Of a stretch of 13,768 nucleotides of DNA, positions 1 through 7,133 are shown one piece after another. Source of the stretch: Streptomyces anulatus (GTDB lineage Bacteria; Actinomycetota; Actinomycetes; Streptomycetales; Streptomycetaceae); the NCBI RefSeq assembly GCF_000721175.1, contig NZ_JOEZ01000063.1, positions 1 to 13,768 on the forward strand, given 5' to 3'. The translations under genes were made by a program, and so were the position numbers. Each line of letters starts with the position of its first letter. The stretch's first letter is position 1. The notes under the pieces were generated by a model that saw nothing but the letters and a program-made list of their open reading frames with translations, had not been told where the DNA came from and did not search any database.

Positions 1-420
1 GCCGGTGCCGATCTCCCCAGACTGCGTGGCCTTGTAGAAGCGCAGGAGATCGCGACCCTCGGACGACAGTTGCAGGTAGTTGCCTTGGTTGCCCTCCAGA
101 GCCTGGATATAGCGCAGGCTCCCCCAGTGCTCGGCCAGCCCTCGTCCTGCACCTTGGCGGGCCGAGGCAGCCCCGAGGCCGATGGCGTGAATGATTTGCC
201 AGGGGGTGAGGGTCAGCGAACGCGGCGCGTTCCGGGCGGCCCTGTAGTCGGTCCGTCGGCGAAGCGGCCCCTGCCCTTTGTCTGTCCGCTTCTCGTCCTC
301 ATTTTGCGCAGCCTCGGAGACGTGGGCGCCCAGTTCGGCCGACGAGCGGATCTGAACGTGTGAGGTGTTGCTCAGCTCGTGTAGGACCTCGCTGACGGCT
401 TTGGATTCGTCCTTGTTCAC
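1..420 (-). CDS. Hypothetical protein, N-terminal 140 residues (runs off left edge)
   Basis: The minus-strand frame is open for 140 codons from a GTG at 420 to the window edge, so the C-terminus is missing. I chose this start because a GGAAGGG Shine-Dalgarno-like stretch lies a few bases upstream; the frame stays open further upstream, so a longer N-terminus is possible. GC-rich third positions support coding. The first 70 residues are charged and polar (many Asp, Glu, Lys, Arg), probably flexible. After that a more ordered segment begins near LTLTPWQIIHAIGLGAASAR and continues through LRYIQALEGNQGNYLQL. I see no signal peptide, membrane segment or catalytic motif, and I do not recognise the family. 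Its neighbour across the 421-883 gap is a broken membrane-protein gene on the other strand, so context gives little help. Confidence 0.6.
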   Translation of the reverse strand, partial: MNKDESKAVSEVLHELSNTSHVQIRSSAELGAHVSEAAQNEDEKRTDKGQGPLRRRTDYRAARNAPRSLTLTPWQIIHAIGLGAASARQGAGRGLAEHWGSLRYIQALEGNQGNYLQLSSEGRDLLRFYKATQSGEIGTG

Positions 421-600
421 CGGCTGCCCTTCCGTTCCGTCGATGTTGTGTGGCGTGAGCCGAAGGACGGTAGAGCCCGGCGGGGGAGCGCAAGCAAGTG
501 CGCACGAGGGGGCGCAGACCGCTATTCGGCCATCTCTTGACAGCTGCTGATGCGGTACCACGGCTGGACCGCCGCCATGTGATGCCGTTCCACCCTTCGT

Positions 601-651
601 CGGCGCTGACCGGAAACTGCGGTCACGGGGTGACAACGGCGCTGACCGGAA
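601..651. repeat. Direct repeat pair flanking a palindrome; possible operator
   Basis: CGGCGCTGACCGGAA occurs exactly at 601-615 and 637-651, a 36-bp period. Between them GTCAC-GGG-GTGAC (622-634) is a perfect 5-bp inverted repeat with a 3-bp spacer. The arrangement lies in a divergent intergenic region, which fits a regulator-binding site. That role is inferred from form and position only. Confidence 0.4.
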
Positions 652-728
652 GCCGCGCCAGGGCCTTCGGCAACCCAAGATCGTGCCTTCACTCGGCGCC
701 GACAAGCTGAGCCGAGGAAAGCGCCAGT

Positions 729-821
729 GATCAAAGAATTTATGCTGCACCGTAAAGACGGCTGCGACTCCTTGGTGCCAGCATTCCCACGGTAGTGATG
801 ACTCAGCGAAGATCAAAGAAT
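729..821 (+). repeat. 11-bp direct repeat GATCAAAGAAT (two copies, 82 bp apart)
   Basis: GATCAAAGAAT is found at 729-739 and 811-821, upstream of the membrane-protein gene that starts at 884. It is more AT-rich than its surroundings. Each copy is followed within about 25 bp by a GCTGCA-type stretch. It could be a regulator-binding site or relic repeat. Confidence 0.3.
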
Positions 822-883
822 GCAGCTTCTACGCTGCAGACTCAGTGGCCTGCGAGGTGAGACCGTGCAGAGGAGTAACTACG

Positions 884-1265
884 GTGCGTACGGAACCGTC
901 CAAGAACGCTCGCCGTGGAAAAGATTTTGGCATGTGGAAGGCGTCCATTTGGGTACTGGCATCGATCGGAAAGGGCGGCAGAGTCATTCCTGTTGGTTGT
1001 CTCGGGTCTAGGCGTTCCGCTGGCTACTATGTATGGGAAGGGGGCCCTAATGTGTTGGGCTGCTGTCTTATTAGGGATTCCCGCGTTCCTTGTATTCCTG
1101 GGAGCCGTCCTGGTTCAAGCCCGTAACGTTCTTGAGGGATTGGCTGGGCTGGTGGGAGCGTGGCAGGAGGTGCGTCGTGTACTCAGCTGGAGACCTGATC
1201 AACCCTCCAGGTCCCGCGCCCGTCCTATCCGTTGCCTCGCCAAGCGCGGCTTCCGCAGACGGTAG
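884..1265 (+). pseudogene. Small membrane protein, apparently split by a +1 frameshift
   Basis: A strong ribosome binding site (AGAGGAG, 869-875) lies 8 bases before a GTG at 884. From there the protein reads VRTEPSKNARRGKDFGMWKA and continues into hydrophobic SIWVLASIG. Near 968-985 that frame loses hydrophobic character. The next frame picks up with ESFLLVVSGLGVPLATMYGK, then a hydrophobic CWAAVLLGIPAFLVFLGAVL and a basic tail ending at TAG 1263-1265. Reading GGAAAGG (968-974) with one A fewer joins both parts into one protein of about 126 residues with two membrane segments, so a one-base insertion is the simplest explanation. Programmed +1 shifting or a sequencing error are alternatives. 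I do not recognise the family; the size and two-helix layout resemble small holin-like or unknown membrane proteins. Confidence 0.55.
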
Positions 1266-1414
1266 GACGATTGGAAGAGCGGCAGAAACGAAGGGCGAAT
1301 AGGAGCGCGTCCCAAGCACGATGATGTGCCTCTTTGGTCGCCCACCCGCGAGGCCATCCATCGTTGCGTCACGCTGCTCTCGCGACCTCTTCGTGCTGGG
1401 TATCCGTCATTCAT

Positions 1415-2233
1415 CTATTGATGGAGGGCTTGCACGTGGCGACGGGGAGCCTCCGTCGTGACGCGGAGGCCGTCGCCCGGGGTGCCGCCGATGAGCAGCA
1501 GCCGGGCCTGGGCCTGTTGTGCCTCGGCGATGTGCTCGGCAAGGGCGATGTAGCGCTGGGCGGTGTAGTCCTTGCGCTCCGGCCAACTGGTGGCGGTGAT
1601 GGCGGCGATGGTCAGACCGCCCAGCCAGCCCACCGAGCGCAGCTCCTCCACGAGCTTGTTAGGCCCGGTCGCGAGGGTGGGAGCGAAAGGAGCCGTGCCG
1701 GGCAGGCGGATGCCGAGGCGGCGCTCCAGCGCCAGGTAGTGGCGGGCGGGCAGGTCCGGGTGGGCGCGGCCGTCGCTCGACCAGCACGGCGGGGCGGCTG
1801 GGTCGAGCACCAGGCTCACCGCCGCCTCCGAGCCGTGTGCCTCAACACCCGTGCGGTCGCCGATCACGGCCCGCCAGCCGTTGGGCGTGGTGGCCTGGGG
1901 CTGCGTGATCAGCCCAGTGCGGGCGATCAGCCCCGCGTACGGACCCACCGCCCGGACGGCCACGCGTACAGACCGCAGCCGCAGCCAGTCGAGGACCGCG
2001 CGGACCCCCGACAGGGCGAGGAGCGAGTCACCGAGCTTCCCCTCGAAGGCCACGACGATCTCGCCGCACCCGCTCAGGCGGTGGACGAGCTCGACGGAGG
2101 CGGCCAGCGGGAGCGGTGCGCCGATGGGGACGCTGCCCCGGTCGTACCCGAGCGGGGTGGTGTGGACGGCGCCGGCGGGGATGACCAGGGAGCCGTGGTG
2201 AAACTGGATCCTCGCCGGAGCGACCGCTGTCAT
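1415..2233 (-). CDS. GT9-like (heptosyltransferase-type) glycosyltransferase, C-terminally short
   Basis: The 272-residue product resembles family 9 glycosyltransferases (GT-B fold), which transfer sugars from nucleotide-sugar donors. Visible signatures are the N-terminal loop GKLGDSLLALSGVRAV (residues 65-80), where the family has a GxLGD motif, the inter-domain motif SWPERKDY (216-223), and the strand LLLIGG (245-250). The protein ends about 20 residues later. Full-length members continue with a donor-binding segment (a D-S/G-G-x-x-H-x-A-type motif) that is absent here and not found in other frames downstream. The start ATG overlaps the stop of the phosphoribosyltransferase gene (ATGA), so it is the last gene of the leftward operon. 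It may be a natural short variant, an inactive enzyme, or a gene truncated by a rearrangement. Its coupling to a DUF4254-like protein is consistent with the known DUF4254/GT9 neighbourhood. Confidence 0.7.
   Translation of the reverse strand: MTAVAPARIQFHHGSLVIPAGAVHTTPLGYDRGSVPIGAPLPLAASVELVHRLSGCGEIVVAFEGKLGDSLLALSGVRAVLDWLRLRSVRVAVRAVGPYAGLIARTGLITQPQATTPNGWRAVIGDRTGVEAHGSEAAVSLVLDPAAPPCWSSDGRAHPDLPARHYLALERRLGIRLPGTAPFAPTLATGPNKLVEELRSVGWLGGLTIAAITATSWPERKDYTAQRYIALAEHIAEAQQAQARLLLIGGTPGDGLRVTTEAPRRHVQALHQ
1449..1470. other. Hairpin near the 3' end of the GT9-like gene
   Basis: GCCTCCG (1449-1455) and CGGAGGC (1464-1470) form a perfect 7-bp stem with an 8-base loop, inside the last 20 codons of the glycosyltransferase gene. 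No U-tract follows on either strand, so it is not a classical terminator. It coincides with the place where similarity to the GT9 family is lost. Confidence 0.35.
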
Positions 2234-2805
2234 GCCGTGCCCTCGATCGTGGTGAGCGAGACGAGCGGCAGACCGAGGTCGGTGAGCAGGTCGCGGGCTC
2301 CGCGGGTCGTGTCCTCCACCAGGCAGGCCGCCACCAGCGGGGCGGCGCCGGCCTCGCGGAGGCGGCGGGTGAGGTCAGCCAGGGTCCGGCCGGTGGTGAT
2401 CTCGTCGTCCACGATGACGATGCGCTGGCCGGGAGTGATGCCGTACGCGAAGACGTCGGTGCGCATCGCGTGGGGCTCGCTGAAGCGGACCGCCCCGTCG
2501 AGCGGGAGGTGCAGCTTCCAAGCGATCTTGTACGGGAGCTGGGCGGCACCGGCGAGGGAGACGGTCGGCAGGATGCCGCCGGCGTCCAGGCCGAGGAGGA
2601 AGTCCACGGAGCCGAGCCCGTCCGGCACCTGCTCCTGAAGCAGGCGCCACAGGTCGGCTCCGGTGTTGGCGAGGGTGTCGGGGTGGACCGGGTGCTCCAG
2701 GCCGTCCAGGGAATGGATGACGCGCTCGCGGCGGCTCGTAGCTCCGACGCTGAGCCGTTCGACGATCCGGGCGGTGAAGGACGGCGCGGCGATGGTTTCG
2801 GGCAT
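2230..2805 (-). CDS. Phosphoribosyltransferase domain protein
   Basis: The 191-residue product carries the type I phosphoribosyltransferase signature IVIVDDEITTGRTL (residues 129-142), the PRPP-binding loop in which the two acidic residues contact the ribose of PRPP. Upstream, VDFLLGLDAGGILPTVSLAG (67-86) matches the family's early strand-loop region. Enzymes of this class exchange a base or other nucleophile with the pyrophosphate of PRPP; the substrate cannot be read from the sequence. The DDEITTG form recalls orotate-type PRTases and those described with tellurite-resistance (Ter) gene systems, a resemblance from memory only. The start at ATG 2805 is supported by an AGGAG ribosome binding site 8-9 bases upstream; the longer open frame above it is not needed. 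It follows the kinase-nucleotidyltransferase gene by 47 bp and overlaps the next gene by ATGA. Confidence 0.85.
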   Translation of the reverse strand: MPETIAAPSFTARIVERLSVGATSRRERVIHSLDGLEHPVHPDTLANTGADLWRLLQEQVPDGLGSVDFLLGLDAGGILPTVSLAGAAQLPYKIAWKLHLPLDGAVRFSEPHAMRTDVFAYGITPGQRIVIVDDEITTGRTLADLTRRLREAGAAPLVAACLVEDTTRGARDLLTDLGLPLVSLTTIEGTA

Positions 2806-2852
2806 GGCGAAGCTCCTGTCGGACGGAGAACGAGGAAGGATAGACAGCCTGT

Positions 2853-4652
2853 TCAGGCGGCGAGCTGGACGGCGTACCAGGTGAGGAGCTGGTCGACGGC
2901 CATGGTGACGGGCTTGAGGACGAGCTCGGCCTCGCCGTCGCGCCAAGCGCCGGCGATCTCGGCCAGGGAGGGCGTCGAGAGGGCCCTCAGGCCCGGCATG
3001 CGGGAGGCCGCGGCGAGGATCCGATCGGGGCCGGACTCCCACTGGTTGTGCTCGCGCAGGAGGAGGCGGCAGGCGAGCACGAGGTGCTTGTAGAGCTGCC
3101 GCAGTGTGGTCGGCCCCGAGTCGGCGCGCAGACGGCGCATGGTCAGGATGACCTGGGGGAGTTCCCGGACAGCGGCGAACGCCAGCTCGCCTCTGCTGAT
3201 CTTCGGTAGTTCGAGGCCGGGTGCGGCATACAGGACAGGGCTGCCCTGCTGGAGCTGGTGGAGGACGAACGCCAGGCGCGGGGTGAGGCGTCGGGCGGTC
3301 AGTTCGCCGGGGGTGACGAGGGTGGGGCCGAGGGAGGCCGCACTGCCGAGGGCCGTTCGGTACTGCTCCAGGGCTTCGTGGACCCGGCCGATGGCCTCGT
3401 GCTCGGCGATCACGAGGAGGTCCAGGTCGGACCAGCCGGCGATCCAGTTGCCCTCGCCGGGGCTGCCGGTCAGGGCAGCGAGCCGTACGCCGGGGCCGTA
3501 GGCCCGTACCGCGTCGGTGAAGTCGGCCGTCGCCGAGGCTAGGGCGGCAGGCAGTCCCAGCCCGTACGGAGTGGCCGCGCGCAGCGCCGTGGAGGTGGGC
3601 GGGGCGGCGATGCGCCGGAGCCGGGCGCGGAGGGCGGCGATGCTGCCGGTGTTGTCGATGACGTGGTCGGCGAGCGTGGCTACCTGGTGGGCTCCACGGC
3701 TCATCTTGATCTCGTCCTTCGCGGCGACGGCCTGGGCCTGAGTGCCGGACCGCTCGACGCGTACGGCGAAGGAGGCGTCCAGGTAGACGATCTGGAGTGC
3801 GTCGCCCATGAGTCGCTTGAGCTCGGCGATCGAGGCGTCGTCGTGGACGGACTCGATGGTGAACAGCTCCGTGTCGACGTGCGCGTCCGCGAAACGGTTC
3901 AGCTCACCGAGCAGCAGCTCGGCCTGCCGACGGGGCGACAGGGCGTACGGGTCTGCGAGACCCTCCCGGTGGGCCGCCTGCCGCAACAGGAAGCCGATCT
4001 TGAAGCGTTGCGCACCGCAGGTGCGCTGGACGAACTCGGCGCTGGTGCTCTTGCCGCACTCGCTCAGTCCACCGAAGGCGAGGACCCGGCGCAGCCGCCG
4101 ACTCGGCTTGATCTCTGCGGGGGCGGCGTCGTCCCGGCCGTACAGCTTGAAGCGAGCCGGTACGGGGAGCCGGCGGCGGCCTGCGACGACGTCGGAGACC
4201 AGCGCGTCGAGGGCGGCGCACAGTTCCTCCTGTTGGCCGTGAAGGGCGGGGACACGTCGGCGGGCCAACTCGTCCCGGGCAGCTGCCCGTTCGCTGTGCC
4301 AGATCCTCAGTGTCAGCACCGAGAGGCGGTCGATGACGGAGGCGAGCGTCTCGGTGTGCAGTGGTGCGTCGGCGCGGCCTGCGTCGGCCAGCGAGCCGAG
4401 GACCTCGTCAGCCCGTTCGGCGAGCAGGTTCCGTTCGGCGTTGAGCTGGTCGATCTCGCGCTTGCAGTCGGCGACCTGGGCGGCGGAGAGTAAGGCGCCG
4501 CGCACCCGGTCCTCGGTGTCCCACAGTCGCCCGTTGACGGTGTGGAGCCGGGTGATGGTGTCGTCCAGGCGGTTCCGGTCCTTGTCCGGGAGCGCTGCCA
4601 CGGTGCGGGACAGACTGGGTGGTAACACCAGGGGCGGGGAGTTCTGCGTCAT
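2853..4652 (-). CDS. Three-part fusion: DUF4254-like, P-loop kinase, nucleotidyltransferase
   Basis: The 599-residue protein has three segments. (1) Residues about 30-160 form a helical region. Its pattern LHTVNGRLWDTEDRV...ADCKREIDQLNAERN, followed by SVIDRLSVLTLRIWHSERAA, matches my recollection of DUF4254, a domain often found beside GT9 glycosyltransferases. (2) Residues about 188-350 are a P-loop kinase: Walker A GLSECGKST (195-203), a central YLDAS strand (290-294) and a basic lid-like stretch, in the style of dephospho-CoA or nucleotide kinases. (3) From about 370 on is a pol-beta-type nucleotidyltransferase with GS (396-397) and SDLDLLV (408-414, metal-binding acidic residues), then a helical C-terminus that may be HEPN-like. 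Its ATG overlaps the stop of the upstream kinase gene (ATGA), arguing for translational coupling. The substrate is unknown. Combined phosphorylation and nucleotidylation would suit activation of a small metabolite, or an adenylyl/nucleotidyl transfer to a protein. Confidence 0.8.
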   Translation of the reverse strand: MTQNSPPLVLPPSLSRTVAALPDKDRNRLDDTITRLHTVNGRLWDTEDRVRGALLSAAQVADCKREIDQLNAERNLLAERADEVLGSLADAGRADAPLHTETLASVIDRLSVLTLRIWHSERAAARDELARRRVPALHGQQEELCAALDALVSDVVAGRRRLPVPARFKLYGRDDAAPAEIKPSRRLRRVLAFGGLSECGKSTSAEFVQRTCGAQRFKIGFLLRQAAHREGLADPYALSPRRQAELLLGELNRFADAHVDTELFTIESVHDDASIAELKRLMGDALQIVYLDASFAVRVERSGTQAQAVAAKDEIKMSRGAHQVATLADHVIDNTGSIAALRARLRRIAAPPTSTALRAATPYGLGLPAALASATADFTDAVRAYGPGVRLAALTGSPGEGNWIAGWSDLDLLVIAEHEAIGRVHEALEQYRTALGSAASLGPTLVTPGELTARRLTPRLAFVLHQLQQGSPVLYAAPGLELPKISRGELAFAAVRELPQVILTMRRLRADSGPTTLRQLYKHLVLACRLLLREHNQWESGPDRILAAASRMPGLRALSTPSLAEIAGAWRDGEAELVLKPVTMAVDQLLTWYAVQLAA

Positions 4653-5296
4653 CGGGGACTCCCGTCGGTGAGTCGGCTGAGGCCGAGGCGATCGAGCACG
4701 TCGCTGTGCACGGCGTCCAAGGAGCGGTCCTCGCAGTCGACGACCGCGGTGAACGCACCATGGTCGATCTGATGGAGCAGGACCGCGTGCAGTGTCTTCT
4801 GGTAGTCCGGGTAGATCCCGGTCCAGGGTCGGCCCTCGCGGGCGCTGGTGATGGCGTAACTGCGTTCGGCGTCGAATGACGGGAGCAGGAGGATGGAGGT
4901 CTCGGGTGTGGCGGCCCGCGAACCGGCGATTCCTGTCACGGTCTTGAACGCTTCGCCGACGGTCAGACCGTCCTTGACCACGCAGGTTGCAGCGGCCACG
5001 GCGAGAAGCATGGGCAAGCCCCGGTCCAGCAGACCCGTTCGTCCACTCTCGCGTGCGGCGGCCCGCTTGGCATGACCGGCGAGCAGTATCTCGGTCAGCT
5101 CGACGGTCGTGGACGTCTCGAACCACCACCGGGCGTAGTCGCCGGTGGCCACCCGTGCCCAGGGCTCGGGATCGTGCTCGTGGACCGCGCCCAGCGGCTG
5201 GAAGGCGTTCCACCGTTCGGCCAGCCGCACCAAGTGGGTCGTCTTGCCGACGTTGTCAGGGCCGTTGAGGCTGACGAAGTCCGGGGCTCGCGTCAT
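4649..5296 (-). CDS. Thymidylate-kinase-like P-loop kinase
   Basis: This 215-residue protein has the dTMP-kinase architecture. It starts with FVSLNGPDNVGKTTHLVRLA and Walker A G12-P-D-N-V-G-K-T19. A DR pair (LLDRGLPMLL, D91-R92) corresponds to the nucleoside-binding DR motif, and a lid-type stretch SAREGRPWTGIYPDYQKTL lies in the C-terminal third. True thymidylate kinases add the second phosphate to dTMP. A dedicated copy inside an operon with a phosphoribosyltransferase and a nucleotidyltransferase more likely acts on a pathway intermediate, though this is inference. It begins 3 bp after the NUDIX gene ends and its TGA overlaps the next ATG, so it sits in the middle of a tightly coupled operon. 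Confidence 0.8.
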   Translation of the reverse strand: MTRAPDFVSLNGPDNVGKTTHLVRLAERWNAFQPLGAVHEHDPEPWARVATGDYARWWFETSTTVELTEILLAGHAKRAAARESGRTGLLDRGLPMLLAVAAATCVVKDGLTVGEAFKTVTGIAGSRAATPETSILLLPSFDAERSYAITSAREGRPWTGIYPDYQKTLHAVLLHQIDHGAFTAVVDCEDRSLDAVHSDVLDRLGLSRLTDGSPR

Positions 5297-5299
5297 CGC

Positions 5300-5767
5300 T
5301 CACGCCTCGCGGATCGGGGTGTCGAGGACCGAGGTGATCGCGTACGTGTTGGCGGCGATGAACTCGGCGAGCTCCGGGGGCATCAGGTTCAGTTCGCGGA
5401 CCGCCTCGCCGGTGAACGGGACGCGTACCACCTCGTACTCGCCCCGTTCCGGCTTCGCGAACTCCGTTCCCGTACGCGCGGCCAGGTCCATCGACTCCAG
5501 GCGCGCGGCGAAGATGTGCTGGACGCCGATGCCGCCTTCCAACTGGTCGGTGATCAGGTGGATCAGTTCGGCGCGCGCCAGCTTGCCGCCGAGCTCCTCG
5601 AACACCTCGCGGTGCAGAGCCGATTCGATGGTCGCGTCGTCCGTCTCGACCCCTCCGCCGACCGTCACCCAGTACGGCTCCCTGCCCGGCTTGGTGCGCT
5701 TGATCAGGACCAGTTCGTCGCCGTCGAGGAGGATGGCGCGGGCGTTGCGCTTGACGATGTCGGTCAT
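5300..5767 (-). CDS. NUDIX hydrolase
   Basis: The 155-residue product is one NUDIX domain. The signature runs from G39 (GGGVETDDATIESALHREVF), with the catalytic helix R53-E54-V-F-E57-E58-L-G60-G61 complete. The first conserved Glu of the box (G-x5-E) is Ala45, a deviation. NUDIX enzymes cleave nucleoside diphosphates linked to another moiety (nucleotide sugars, Ap-n-A, oxidised dNTPs). The substrate is not deducible. The REVFEELG core keeps the metal-binding glutamates, so activity is plausible. ATG 5767 has a strong ribosome binding site (AAGGAG about 9 bases upstream). It is the first gene of the leftward operon, facing the XRE regulator gene across 210 bp. Confidence 0.9.
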   Translation of the reverse strand: MTDIVKRNARAILLDGDELVLIKRTKPGREPYWVTVGGGVETDDATIESALHREVFEELGGKLARAELIHLITDQLEGGIGVQHIFAARLESMDLAARTGTEFAKPERGEYEVVRVPFTGEAVRELNLMPPELAEFIAANTYAITSVLDTPIREA

Positions 5768-5977
5768 GCCGGTTGCTCCTTCTGGTGGTGGTACAGGAGA
5801 GAACGGCGGAGGGGCTGCCTGGTGATGGCCGGCCCCGACGCGGTGGTTTCAGCATGGAGCAAGACGGTTGCGGAGTGTGATGTACGGGCGCTGCAGCAAT
5901 GCCGCAGTACTGCTGAACAAGGCTGGCTACGCTGTTCGTTCGGTCGTTCCACCGGGTGATGGACAGGGGGTGCCACG
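5768..5977. promoter_or_regulatory. Divergent promoter region between the NUDIX operon and the XRE regulator
   Basis: This 210-bp region must drive the leftward NUDIX operon and the rightward XRE operon. Its best landmark is the perfect palindrome GCAGTACTGC (5904-5913), nested in a wider CAGCA...TGCTG inverted repeat (about 5894-5915). As the adjacent gene encodes an XRE-type DNA-binding protein, this is the natural candidate operator. I could not assign -35/-10 elements with confidence on either strand. Confidence 0.45.
5904..5913. promoter_or_regulatory. Candidate operator palindrome GCAGTACTGC
   Basis: A 10-bp perfect palindrome about 65 bp upstream of the XRE gene start and about 137 bp from the NUDIX start. 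A wider CAGCA/TGCTG pair surrounds it. Dyads of this size in a divergent region next to an XRE regulator often serve autoregulation. The function is inferred. Confidence 0.4.
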
Positions 5978-7111
5978 GTGGTCACGGTGCAGAGATGGTC
6001 CGGTCGGGAGGCCCGGCTGCTACGCGACGCCCTGCGCATGAGCCTGCGGGACTTCGCCGCGTACCTGGGGGTCAGCGACCGCACGGTGTCGAACTGGGAG
6101 GCAGGTGGCGCCGGCTACCAGCCTCGCGCCGAGTCTCAGGGAATTCTCGACACCGCTCTCGGTCGCGCACCCGACGACGCGAAAACCCGGTTCGCGGAAG
6201 CGCTGGGAATGAGTGACGCGGCTGCACCCGTCACAGGGCGGATAGAAGTCGACTCCCACAAGTTCCTGCCGGTCTTCATCGGTGTCGAGCGCGCCGGCCG
6301 GCTTCGGGAGTATCTGACACCGAGTGGGGGCGCTCAGTGGCTGGAGTCCTCCTCGACCCGACTGGACCACCCCGAGGCGCAGAGCTGTGTCCTGCACGTC
6401 TTCGCCTGCGGGGTAGCCGTCTTCCACCTTGTCCAGCCGCACGAACCTGCCGCGTTGACCGACCTGGCCGTCTGGCGCTACCGCTCCTACGCGTCCGACC
6501 TCCCCTGGGCCCGGGACAAGATCCGCGAACTCCTCGAAGGGGACCACGCCGGGGCCCCCAAGCCCGAATACGTCCTCTCCCTCTACTGCCTCACCTCCGG
6601 CCCGTGGGCCGGAGATGCCTACGACACCGCGCTGCGCCTGCTCTCCACTCCCTCGGTTCTGGTCGACCGCGGAGCGCCGGGTGGTCCCGCGCCTCTGGCC
6701 TGCACGGTCGAGGAGTCGCTTCTTGCCACTGGCTTCGACCACCCGGACATCGTTTCCTTCGGTGTACGGGGAGTGTCCACCGCCTACGCCGGCTGGTCCG
6801 GCGTCGCCTACGCCTCCCACTCCAGCGAGCGCAGCCTCACCACCGACGAGCTGGTCGCCTGCGAGCTGACCGTCCAGGCCCTGTGGTGTTTCACCCGCCA
6901 CATCCAACAGATGGTCGAGGACGGCCAGGACCCCTCCATGCCGGAGCAGTACGGCTGGCGATTCCTGCGCGCCGCCGCCTCGCGGCTCACTACCGCCCGT
7001 GCTCAGGAGACCGCGCAACACGTCCTGATGCGGGAGGCCATCATGAAGACCAGCGGATTGGCCGAACGGCTGCGCACCGCGCAGGAAGCTCTGCGCGAGA
7101 GCGCCGGCTGA
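5978..7111 (+). CDS. XRE-family transcriptional regulator with large C-terminal domain
   Basis: The 377-residue protein has an N-terminal helix-turn-helix of the Cro/CI (XRE) class at about residues 12-45, seen in LRDFAAYLGVSDRTVSNWEA. The remaining roughly 300 residues are a soluble domain containing DSHKFLPVFIGVERAGRL, HVFACGVAVFHLVQPHEPA and a conserved-looking C-terminus PEQYGWRFLRAAASRLTTAR. I recall similar regulators in streptomycetes but cannot name the effector domain; it may sense a metabolite of the cluster. The GTG start at 5978 is chosen for the AGGGGG ribosome binding site at 5965-5970; the next in-frame GTG is only three codons later. It is divergent from the NUDIX operon and is followed 22 bp later by the cysteine hydrolase gene, so it probably leads a rightward operon and may control both sides. 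Confidence 0.85.
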   Translation: MVTVQRWSGREARLLRDALRMSLRDFAAYLGVSDRTVSNWEAGGAGYQPRAESQGILDTALGRAPDDAKTRFAEALGMSDAAAPVTGRIEVDSHKFLPVFIGVERAGRLREYLTPSGGAQWLESSSTRLDHPEAQSCVLHVFACGVAVFHLVQPHEPAALTDLAVWRYRSYASDLPWARDKIRELLEGDHAGAPKPEYVLSLYCLTSGPWAGDAYDTALRLLSTPSVLVDRGAPGGPAPLACTVEESLLATGFDHPDIVSFGVRGVSTAYAGWSGVAYASHSSERSLTTDELVACELTVQALWCFTRHIQQMVEDGQDPSMPEQYGWRFLRAAASRLTTARAQETAQHVLMREAIMKTSGLAERLRTAQEALRESAG

Positions 7112-7133
7112 GAACGGGCAGGAGTGAGAGCCG

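Larger units (their letters stand above)
421..883. other. Intergenic stretch with short repeats
   Basis: This 463-bp gap lies between the divergent partial gene (start 420) and the broken membrane-protein gene (start 884). No frame here has coding character. It holds a 36-bp-period direct repeat with a palindrome between the copies (601-651), a hairpin-capable pair CTCGGC/GCCGAG near 694-718, and an 11-bp direct repeat (GATCAAAGAAT) at 729-739 and 811-821. These suggest a shared regulatory region, but I could not identify a convincing -35/-10 pair. Confidence 0.5.

Noticed and set aside
1334..2638. 434-codon open frame on the plus strand
   Set aside because: Lies opposite the GT9-like and phosphoribosyltransferase genes, which have motifs and ribosome binding sites. 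Its Arg/Gly/Ala-rich product is typical of antisense frames in GC-rich DNA.
3663..5959. Several 200-300-codon plus-strand frames over the kinase and NUDIX genes
   Set aside because: All overlap genes with clear catalytic motifs on the minus strand and show no motif of their own.
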